From: Streptomyces antibioticus | GTDB lineage: Bacteria > Actinomycetota > Actinomycetes > Streptomycetales > Streptomycetaceae | DNA: 64,000 nt | Assembly: GCF_002019855.1 (NCBI RefSeq) | Contig: NZ_CM007717.1 | Span: forward strand, 6,395,750-6,459,749 | Reading direction: 5' to 3' | Shown: positions 34,285 to 41,085 of the stretch, piece after piece | How positions within the stretch are numbered: the first letter of the stretch is position 1 | How the letters are laid out: each line of letters opens with the position of its first letter | Position numbers and translations under genes: made by a program | The notes under the pieces: generated by a model | Databases searched by the model: none | What the model was told of the DNA's origin: nothing | What the model saw: only the letters and a program-made list of their open reading frames with translations

Positions 34285-34998
34285 TTGACGAGCCCACCTG
34301 TCTGCGGCAGTTGGAGGATGCACGGCCCGGCCAGGCCAAAGGCACCGCTCGGCGCGTGTCCGTCCCCGCACCGAGTCTCCCGGCGCAGGGTTCCGGTGCT
34401 GGGCGGCACGCATGAGGCCGCCGCCAAGGCACGGGCTCGTTCTGTCGCGCTCGGTGCCTCCGCCGCGGTGAACCTCTCGGCCAGTGTGTCCGACGTCGTG
34501 GTGCTTCCCGGGGGCGAGACGGATCGCCGTATGACGTGCATCGCCTTGCTTGGGTTGCGTGTTCACGACGCCGACTGGTCGCGCGCCCCCGTCAAGGACC
34601 TCGCGGGAGGGGAACCGGAGGACACCTTGGCGGTACTGGTTCGCGGTGGCGTTCTCGACCTGCCCGTCACCGGCACAGTTTGGACAGTGGCTGCCACTTG
34701 GCGCCAACAGGTGCCGGGGGACGATGACTTCGCCTTCTACGGCGTGCCCGAGCATCCTGACGGCACCGTGCGGCTCGCCGTCGACGGCCCGACCGAGCAG
34801 ACCGTCGCCGTCGACCTGGAGCGGCTGCCCATGGAGACTCCCCAGGCTACCCTCGACGCCGCCACCACCGAACGCACGATGATCCTCGCCGAGTTGTACC
34901 GCAGAGGCGAGGGCCGACGGCTGCGGGCCGTCGGGCAGGGGTACGACCACGGTCTGGCCGACCTCGCTCGCGGTTACGGCGTCGACGTCGCCGAGTGA
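34285..34998 (+). pseudogene. BRCT-TerD stress-protein gene, shortened by internal deletions
   Basis: The frame carries a BRCT-like part (VPVLGGTHEAAAKARARSVA, LSASVSDVVVLPGGETDRR, GLRVHDADW). It is followed by pieces of a TerD-type domain: DDDFAFYGVPEHPDGTVRLA, EQTVAVDLERLP and the C-terminal YRRGEGRRLRAVGQGYDHG. In the family about 40-50 residues normally separate the VDLxxLP strand from the last helix; here they are nearly adjacent, so a block seems deleted in frame. No start with a ribosome binding site exists (candidates GTG 34486, ATG 34531). The end overlaps the DUF397 gene on the other strand by 25 nt. Probably non-functional, though the frame is intact. Confidence 0.55.
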
Positions 34999-35195
34999 CC
35001 GGCGCCCTGGGCGTCGGCCGCGAAGTCGATGAAGTCGTGCCAGGCCGTGGGGGAGAGGGCGAGTTCGGGGCTTCGGTGGTTCTTGGAGTCGCGGACGTGG
35101 ACGGCTCGTGGTCCCCGGGCCACCTCGACGCAGGCGTCGCCGTCGGAACCGCTGTAGCTGCTCTTGAACCAGGCCAGTTCGTCGGTGCTGCTCAT
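34974..35195 (-). CDS. DUF397 domain protein
   Basis: 73 aa. Typical DUF397: MSSTDELAWFKSSYSGSDGD, then CVEVA, VHVRDSK and FIDFA. In streptomycetes these small proteins are encoded directly behind XRE/DUF5753 regulators and are thought to form a toxin-antitoxin-like or developmental regulatory pair (the whiJ type). Start overlaps the regulator's stop (ATGA, 4 nt). Confidence 0.9.
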   Translation of the reverse strand: MSSTDELAWFKSSYSGSDGDACVEVARGPRAVHVRDSKNHRSPELALSPTAWHDFIDFAADAQGAGHSATSTP

Positions 35196-36046
35196 AGCGC
35201 TCCTCGCAGTCGCGTCAGCAGACTCCTGGAGTCGTCGGGGGTGAGAGCCTGCGAGCGCAGTCTCGCATACCGCTGGAACATGATGCTGACCTCCTTCGGC
35301 TCCGAGACCAGGATCCCGCCACGCTGTCCCTCCGCGTAGCCGAGCCACTTGTTGTCCGGTGACTCCAGGAGCATCAACGGGCCGTCGAACCCTGCGTGGT
35401 CCGGCTGGTGACGGGGCATCACCTGCAACTCGACGTTGAACTGCGACGACCGTTCCAGGAGGCTGTCGAGCAACTCCCTTGTCACGTCCGGGCCTCCGGT
35501 GCCGCGTTCGAGCAGGGACTGCTCGATGATGAAGCTGAACGTGATCGGTGGCCTGCGGTCGAACAGGCGGTGGCGTTCCAGCCGTGCCGTGACCTGCTCG
35601 GTCACCTGGTGCTCGTCCTTCACCGGCGGCACGCTCTCCGTCACCGCCCGCGCGTAGCGTTCGGTCTGGAGCAGGCCGGGGACGACCCGGCACTCGTACG
35701 TCCACAGCGTCTCCGCCTGTGTCTCCAGCCTGGCCCACTGCCGGAACCAACTCGCCAGCCCCGCCTGCCGCGACAGATGCGGGACGGCCCTGCGCAGCGC
35801 GCCGGTGTTGCCGGTCGCCTCCTCCGCACGCTCCACGAAGTCCCGCTCCGGCATGCGACGGCCCAGCTCCACCGAGGCCACCGTGTGCTTCGAGAAACAG
35901 ACCCGCTCGGCGAACTCCTCCCGGCTGAGGCCCGCGTGTTCCCGTAAGGCATGGACGACCGCGCCGAAGGTGCGCAAGCTGTCCGAGACCCCGGGTTCGC
36001 CGCAACTCCCCTTCCCCGCCCCGCCGTCCGTGTTGTCGTAGGCCAC
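35192..36046 (-). CDS. XRE-family helix-turn-helix regulator with DUF5753 domain
   Basis: 284 aa. An N-terminal XRE helix-turn-helix (about residues 20-75: LREHAGLSREEFAERVCFSK, VASVELGRRMPERDF) is followed by the DUF5753 ligand-type domain from about 95 (VPGLLQTERYARAV, ITFSFIIEQSLLERGTGGPD, VELQVMPRHQPDHAG). The GTG at 36046 is chosen because GGAGG lies 9 nt upstream. Coupled to the DUF397 gene. Inverted repeats at 36102-36160 just upstream are candidate operator sites for autoregulation. Confidence 0.9.
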   Translation of the reverse strand: MAYDNTDGGAGKGSCGEPGVSDSLRTFGAVVHALREHAGLSREEFAERVCFSKHTVASVELGRRMPERDFVERAEEATGNTGALRRAVPHLSRQAGLASWFRQWARLETQAETLWTYECRVVPGLLQTERYARAVTESVPPVKDEHQVTEQVTARLERHRLFDRRPPITFSFIIEQSLLERGTGGPDVTRELLDSLLERSSQFNVELQVMPRHQPDHAGFDGPLMLLESPDNKWLGYAEGQRGGILVSEPKEVSIMFQRYARLRSQALTPDDSRSLLTRLRGAL

Positions 36047-36101
36047 CGTCGGCCACCTCCCGCGCACGTGCCACACCTACCGCTTCTGACTGGGCCCCAT
36101 C

Positions 36102-36160
36102 GTCACGGAAAGTGACACGTACTGTCCACCGAACGTGCGCGTACGCTGACCCTGCGTACG
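36102..36160. promoter_or_regulatory. Dyads upstream of the XRE/DUF397 operon
   Basis: GTCAC-GGAAA-GTGAC at 36102-36116 and CGTACGC-N7-GCGTACG at 36140-36160. Both lie 55-115 nt upstream of the GTG at 36046, where the promoter must be. Candidate operators; no protein can be assigned from sequence alone. Confidence 0.35.
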
Positions 36161-36184
36161 AGGTGCGTCGCTGTACGGGCGACG

Positions 36185-36747
36185 CTAGAGGTGTGACGTG
36201 ATCACCACCACCGAGACCAGGTCACCTGTGGCGGAGCGGCCGAGCCAGACCGGCCAGGTGCCGTCGCCCCCTGTGTAGAACGACACCAGGCTGCTCCCGG
36301 TCTTCTCGTCGACGGCGCGCACATAGCCGTCGCTGATGGACTCGCATGCATCGTCGTCCTCTTGGTCGTAGTAACGCCTGACCTTTTCGGAGAGCGTCTC
36401 CCAGGCTGCGGCGTCGGCGAAACCGCCGGACGCCGTGTCGGTGTCGAAGCCGTAGGCGTGGCCGTCGAGGACGAGACGGGGGTCTTCGTCCTCGCTCAGG
36501 GCCAACTCCCAGGTGGCAGCCGGCTCGTTGCGGATCAGTAGGCGTACCGAGGGCTTCTCGGTGACCGGGAAACGTTGCCCCTCGTACTCGCCCTCACCGA
36601 CGACCACGGCTGCCTCCACGGCGTACTCGCCGGGGGGGGTATGCGCTCGGTGAGTTCGCGGGGCATCTCGTCCTCCGGGTCCGAGACGGCCAGACGACCG
36701 GACGGGATCCGAACCGTGGCGATGTGCCGCGGTTCGGCTGTCTCCAT
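36185..36747 (-). pseudogene. DUF4241 family gene, frameshifted in an 8-base homopolymer
   Basis: The C-terminal part (EYAVEAAVVVGEGEYEGQRF, YGFDTDTASGGFADAAAWE, DLVSVVVITSHL) and an N-terminal part in another frame (METAEPRHIATVRIPSGRL, MPRELTERIPP) together make a normal DUF4241 protein. The switch occurs at eight G on the plus strand (36632-36639, C on the coding strand). Six or nine C would restore one frame running from ATG 36747 to the stop at 36185. Either a true frameshift, a phase-variable tract or a sequencing slip. Confidence 0.7.
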
Positions 36748-37162
36748 GTTGTGCCGGGGCCGCGAAGGCCACCTGCTGTGCGGTCGTTTCGCCGAGTGTG
36801 TCCGCTCGGACTCCGAACCTGCTCCGGTCGTGCCACCGCTGCTCTTCCGGTACATCGGCCACGGTGTGGAAAGAACCGCCTTTCGCACCGCGTTCGTCCA
36901 CCACCTTCAAGGCGCGGCGGCCGGGGCGGAGTTCGAGCGTGAGCTGTCAGGCGTCGGGTGCCAGGTCCGGCTGTTCCGGTGAGGCGTACCGCCGTTCCAC
37001 GTACCGCCGCAGGAACAGGCGGTCGTCCTCCAGCAGGCGCAAGTCGGCTTCTCGGGTTCGTCGTCCCAGCTCGTCGTAGGTCCACATCCCGACGAAGTGG
37101 TCACGCCAGGCGACGAGGTGCACCTCGGTGGGGTCCGGGCGGCCCGGGGCCCGGTGCAGCAC
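36748..37162 (-). pseudogene. Unassigned gene interrupted by an in-frame TGA
   Basis: GTG 37162 opens a frame with coding character (VHLVAWRDHFVGMWTYDEL, RLLEDDRLFLRRYVERRYA). It meets TGA at 36947-36949 after APDA and continues in the same frame with QLTLELRPGRRALKV and FHTVADVPEEQRWHDRS. The residue at the stop is most simply a Trp codon (TGG) changed to TGA. The natural end cannot be seen because the frame then runs into the DUF4241 remnant. Family not recognised. Confidence 0.55.
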
Positions 37163-37165
37163 GAC

Positions 37166-37303
37166 TTAAGGTTCCCCGGCACTGTCCCGTTCCAGCGCCT
37201 CCGCCCGCGTCAGCGGTCCGAACGTGCGGCGGGTGTCGCCGTCCCACCCCTCGGCGTAGGAGTACGTCACCTTGTCCAGGGCCTGCCCTTTCGGCCCGGT
37301 CGA
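37166..37303 (-). pseudogene. C-terminal fragment of an unidentified gene
   Basis: About 45 codons with strong coding bias (ALDKVTYSYAEGWDGDTRR, FGPLTRAEALERDSAGEP), ending at TAA 37166-37168, 3 nt before the GTG of the next remnant. A TGA at 37304-37306 closes the frame upstream and no start codon with a ribosome binding site precedes it. Likely the 3' stub of a lost gene. Confidence 0.4.
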
Positions 37304-37404
37304 TCATTTCCGGGCAGAGTAATCCCTGCCTCTGACAGTGCCTCCGGCAGTGGCACGGGCATGTCAGTACCTGGGGGCTCCTCGGCAGGCCGGCCCGAGT
37401 CCTC

Positions 37405-37845
37405 TCAGAACTCGTGCGCCACCACCCAGAATTCGGACTCCTCGACCGACGCGGCGCACAGGTGGCGGCCGTCGACCGAAGCGGCCATGAACTCGGGTGA
37501 CCCGGTCACCCCGGAGATGCGGGACGGGAGGTTCCTGCCGAGTGGGTCCTTCACGCGTACCCAGCCGATCTTGCTGCCGCCGGGTACGGGCGGGAGGATG
37601 AGGAACTCGCCGTTGTCGTCGTAGAGCGACGCTTGTGCGGCGTGGTGGTGCCATGCCGTGTCCAGGTCCTCGGCGGCGTGGGGGAGGGAGGCGGGGACGG
37701 CCGCGGTCGGCTGCACCTCGAATCCGTTCACGGCGTGGAACGCGGCGTTCAGGGGTGGGCCGTCGGGTGCCGGCCGGTCGTCCGTCCGCGTGAGCCCGCA
37801 GCGGTCGAGGGTGGCGGCCCAGTGCGGGGCCTGACGGTCCTTCAT
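37405..37845 (-). CDS. Putative immunity protein, orphan copy (paralogue of 40617-41054)
   Basis: 146 aa, cytoplasmic. From about residue 60 on it is nearly identical to the protein encoded directly behind the RHS toxin: WHHHA-QA-LYD, GEFLILPP, GWVRVKD, NLPSRISGVTGSPEF, DGRHLCAASVEE and WVV-HEF at the end; the N-termini differ more. By that linkage it is a candidate immunity protein whose own toxin is missing. ATG 37845, GGAAAGG about 11 nt upstream. It lies beside decayed genes and diverges from the adhesin gene. Confidence 0.7.
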   Translation of the reverse strand: MKDRQAPHWAATLDRCGLTRTDDRPAPDGPPLNAAFHAVNGFEVQPTAAVPASLPHAAEDLDTAWHHHAAQASLYDDNGEFLILPPVPGGSKIGWVRVKDPLGRNLPSRISGVTGSPEFMAASVDGRHLCAASVEESEFWVVAHEF

Positions 37846-37996
37846 GGTTTCTGGCCTTTCCGGGGGTGAACGCTACAAGTGTCGCCCTTGGGGCGTCCGG
37901 GGTGTCATTCGGATGCGTACGCCGGAAGGTGGGTGCGTGGTGAGGGTCCGGCCGCGTCGCGGTCGAGGGGCCGGGGGCGTCCCTACCTTTATTCAT

Positions 37997-40552
37997 ATGA
38001 TACTTAGACAATTCCGACTCGGTCGAGTGGCCGTCGGAGGGCTGGGCGTGCTGGGGCTGGTGGCCGCCGGGCTGGCCCTGCCTGCTCAGGCGGCGTCACC
38101 GCTTCCCCAGGGCCGGGCCGCCGCCTCCGCGCAACCCGTGGGCGTGCCGCTGGTCGACGAGACGTTCACCGGGGCCAGTGCGGACGCGGGGTTCGAGGCG
38201 TTCGGGCCCGCCTGTCTCACCGGTGCGCCGCAGGCTCCCGCGCCCGGGCCCGGTACCCATCCGCTCGGCGGGTGTCCCGCCGGCGCGACCGGTCCCGTGC
38301 CGCCGGACAATGCCGCGCCGAACGGCTATCTGCGGCTCACCGACGCCTCCAACGACCAGTCCGCCGCCGTCCTCTACAACCACGCGCTGCCCGCGAACCA
38401 GGGCCTGGTCACCACCTTCGACCAGTGGCAGTACGGCGGTACGACCAACCCTCCGGCCGACGGCATCTCCTTCTTCCTCATCGACGGCGCCGCGTCGCTG
38501 ACCGCGCCCGGAGCCTTCGGCGGCAGCCTCGGCTACGCGCAGAAGCTGCCGAACGACGATCCGAATGCCACCTTCCTGCCGGGCGTCAACCGTGGATACG
38601 TGGGCGTCGGTCTGGACGTGCTCGGCAACTACTTCGGGGACTGGGAGCACCGCGGCAACGGCTGCGCCGACGGCTCCCCGGCCGGGACGCCGTTCCGGAT
38701 CCCGGCGCCCGGCGCGAACATGGTGACGCTGCGCGGGCCGGGCGACGGCATCGAGGGCTACTGCTTCCTCGACGCGACGACCAGCAACTTCACGACCACC
38801 GGGCCCTGGCCCTCCACCCTCCCGGGCCAGTTGCACGGACCGACCACCACGGTCCCGGCTGACCCGGAGGACGCCGAGGACGCGCTGGAGGTGTCGCGCC
38901 GTACCGTGACCGTCGAGATCTCCCCGGCGCCCGGCCCGGTGATCACGGTCTCGATCGACTTCCACGATGGCAACGGCACCCAGCAGGTGCTGTCGACCCC
39001 GGCGCCCCAACCGGTGCCCGCTACCTACAAGTTCGGGTTCGCCGCGTCGACCGGGCTGTTCACCGACGTCCACCTCATCCGCAACCTCACCGTCCACCCG
39101 GCGGCGGCGCTGCCCCAGCTCAACCTGGTCAAGCAGGTCTCCCAGGACCCGCCGCTGGAGACCCCGCTGACGCCGGGCACGCAGGTGCCGTACGAGTACG
39201 TGGTCACCAACAGCGGTACCGTCCCGGTGACCGACGTGACCGTGACCGACGACCGGGTCACCGGCATCACCTGCCCGCAGACCACCCTCGCGGTCGGCGG
39301 GACGACGACCTGCACCGGTACGTACACGGTCACGGCGGCGGACGCGACGGCCGGGTCCGTCACCAACACCGCCACCGCGCAGGGGCAGGCCGGGACCACC
39401 CCGGTCGAGTCGCCGCCCGACGACGTCACCCTCCCGGTGCAGTCCGGGCCCGGCGTCCGGCTGGAGAAGTCGGCCGACGACACCCATGTGTACGAGGTCG
39501 GCGACGAGGTGACGTACACGTACACCGTCACCAACACCGGTCCCGTGGCGCTGACGGACATCGGGATCACCGACGACCGGCTGACGGGTGTGACCTGCAC
39601 GTCGACAAGCCTCGCCCCGAACGGGCAGACCGGTGACAGCACCACTTGCACCGGTACGTACACGATCGTGGCGGCGGACGCGACGGCCGGGTCCGTCACC
39701 AACACCGCCACCGCGCAGGGGCAGGCCGGGACCACCCCGGTCGTCTCACCGCCCGACGACGTGACCGTGCTCGTCGAATCCGAACTGGGGCTGCGGCTGG
39801 AGAAGTCGGCCGACGACAGCCGCGTGTACCGGGCCGGCGACGAGGTGACGTACACGTACCGGGTCACCAACACCGGTGGCCAGGAGCTGACGGACGTCGG
39901 CGTCACCGACGACCTGGTGCCGAACGTGGTCTGCCAGGCCACGACCCTGGCCCCGGCCGCCAGCACGACCTGCACCGGTACGTACACCGTCACCCGGGCG
40001 GACGCCGCGCGGGGAACGGTCATCAACGTGGCCGCCGCGCAAGGGCGGTCCGGCTCCACGCAGGTGGTGTCGGAGCCGGACGACGTGACGCTGCGGGCCA
40101 GGAGCGTGCCCGGGCTGCGCGTCACGAAGACGGTGGACGACTCCCGTACCTACCGCGTCGGCGACCGGGTGACGTACACGTACACCGTCACCAACACCGG
40201 CGACCGGGAGCTGACGGGCGTCGGCGTCAGCGACAACCGCATCGACGACGTGACCTGCGAGGCGACGATCCTCGGCCCGGCCGGGGACGACGACGACAGC
40301 ACCACCTGCACCGGCACTTACGTGGTCACCCGGGCCGACGCGCGGCGCGGCAGCGTCACCAACATCGCGGTGGCCACGGCCGAGAACGGCACCGTCCGGT
40401 CGAACCCGGACCGTGCCCGGATCACGGTCTCGAAGAAGCAGCCGTGCCACAGCAACTACGACAAGCCGTGCAAGCCGAAGCCGAAACCGACACACAAGCC
40501 GAAGCCCAAGCCGAAGCCGTGCCGTGAGTACGGGAGTTGCCGTTCGACGTGA
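37997..40552 (+). CDS. Secreted lectin-domain adhesin with four DUF11-type repeats
   Basis: 851 aa. Signal peptide (about 1-33, ending AQAA); an L-type-lectin-like beta-sandwich (about 45-370, with YLRLTDASNDQSAAVLYNHA, ADGISFFLIDGAAS, GVGLDVLGNYFGDWE); four DUF11/DUF7507 repeats of about 100 residues (about 375-795), each with YTYTVTNTG-like and CTGTYTVT motifs; and a Lys/Pro tail of KPKPK repeats with four Cys. No LPXTG motif, so attachment may be through the basic tail. Start chosen at ATG 37997 because the signal peptide begins there; the first codons (ATA, CTT, AGA) are rare in this genome and no Shine-Dalgarno is seen. Neighbours suggest a contact or competition role (inference). Confidence 0.8.
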   Translation: MILRQFRLGRVAVGGLGVLGLVAAGLALPAQAASPLPQGRAAASAQPVGVPLVDETFTGASADAGFEAFGPACLTGAPQAPAPGPGTHPLGGCPAGATGPVPPDNAAPNGYLRLTDASNDQSAAVLYNHALPANQGLVTTFDQWQYGGTTNPPADGISFFLIDGAASLTAPGAFGGSLGYAQKLPNDDPNATFLPGVNRGYVGVGLDVLGNYFGDWEHRGNGCADGSPAGTPFRIPAPGANMVTLRGPGDGIEGYCFLDATTSNFTTTGPWPSTLPGQLHGPTTTVPADPEDAEDALEVSRRTVTVEISPAPGPVITVSIDFHDGNGTQQVLSTPAPQPVPATYKFGFAASTGLFTDVHLIRNLTVHPAAALPQLNLVKQVSQDPPLETPLTPGTQVPYEYVVTNSGTVPVTDVTVTDDRVTGITCPQTTLAVGGTTTCTGTYTVTAADATAGSVTNTATAQGQAGTTPVESPPDDVTLPVQSGPGVRLEKSADDTHVYEVGDEVTYTYTVTNTGPVALTDIGITDDRLTGVTCTSTSLAPNGQTGDSTTCTGTYTIVAADATAGSVTNTATAQGQAGTTPVVSPPDDVTVLVESELGLRLEKSADDSRVYRAGDEVTYTYRVTNTGGQELTDVGVTDDLVPNVVCQATTLAPAASTTCTGTYTVTRADAARGTVINVAAAQGRSGSTQVVSEPDDVTLRARSVPGLRVTKTVDDSRTYRVGDRVTYTYTVTNTGDRELTGVGVSDNRIDDVTCEATILGPAGDDDDSTTCTGTYVVTRADARRGSVTNIAVATAENGTVRSNPDRARITVSKKQPCHSNYDKPCKPKPKPTHKPKPKPKPCREYGSCRST
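39334..39743 (+). repeat. Identical 74-bp segments inside two DUF11 repeats
   Basis: Bases 39334-39407 and 39670-39743 are identical, 336 nt apart, within adjacent repeats of the adhesin. The spacing is a multiple of three, so recombination between them would delete or add exactly one repeat in frame. Confidence 0.85.
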
Positions 40553-40559
40553 CCTGAAC

Positions 40560-40605
40560 ACGCACGGGCACCTGTCACCGCTTCCGGTGGCGGGTGCCCG
40601 TGCGT
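40560..40605. terminator. Bidirectional hairpin between the adhesin and the immunity gene
   Basis: ACGCACGGGCACC (40560-40572) pairs with 40593-40605; an inner CACCG/CGGTG pair extends the structure. It separates convergent genes. Confidence 0.8.
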
Positions 40606-40616
40606 TTCGTCGGATC

Positions 40617-41054
40617 TCAGAATTCGTGCACTACCACCCAGTAGTCGTATTCTTCCACCGAGGCGGCACACAAGTGGCGGCCGTCAATGGAAACAGCTAT
40701 GAACTCGGGTGAACCCGTCACGCCGGAGATGCGTGACGGAAGGTTCTTCCCGACCGTGTCCTTTACACGCACCCAGCCGACCCTGCTCCCGCCCGGTCCG
40801 GGAGGGAGGATGAGGAATTCGCCTTTCTCGTCGTACAGCGCGGCTTGCGAAGCATGGTGATGCCATGCCTCGTCCAGTTTGTCGGAGGCGTGGGGGATGG
40901 AGTCGGGGATCGTCACGACCGGCTCCACCTCGATTCCGTTCACCGCGTAGATGGCGGAGTTCACGGGCAGGGCGTCGGATGGCGCGTCCCCTGTCACCTC
41001 AAGACCGCAGCGCTCAAGCGTGTCCCGCCACTCCGGTACCCGCCGGTCGTTCAT
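40617..41054 (-). CDS. Putative immunity protein for the RHS toxin
   Basis: 145 aa, cytoplasmic, starting MNDRRVPEWRDTLERCGLEV. ATG at 41054 is 31 nt after the RHS toxin stop on the same strand, with GAGAGG upstream; this is the classic position of a polymorphic-toxin immunity gene. It shares its C-terminal two thirds with the orphan copy at 37405-37845. The DNA is less GC-rich than the RHS core, like the toxin tip. Function is inferred from position; I know no characterised homologue. Confidence 0.7.
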   Translation of the reverse strand: MNDRRVPEWRDTLERCGLEVTGDAPSDALPVNSAIYAVNGIEVEPVVTIPDSIPHASDKLDEAWHHHASQAALYDEKGEFLILPPGPGGSRVGWVRVKDTVGKNLPSRISGVTGSPEFIAVSIDGRHLCAASVEEYDYWVVVHEF

Positions 41055-41085
41055 GATCCCTGGCCTCTCATCGATCCCCGCGACC

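Noticed and set aside
34187..34415. Plus-strand ORF over the barstar upstream region
   Set aside because: No recognisable domain or ribosome binding site; weak coding character.
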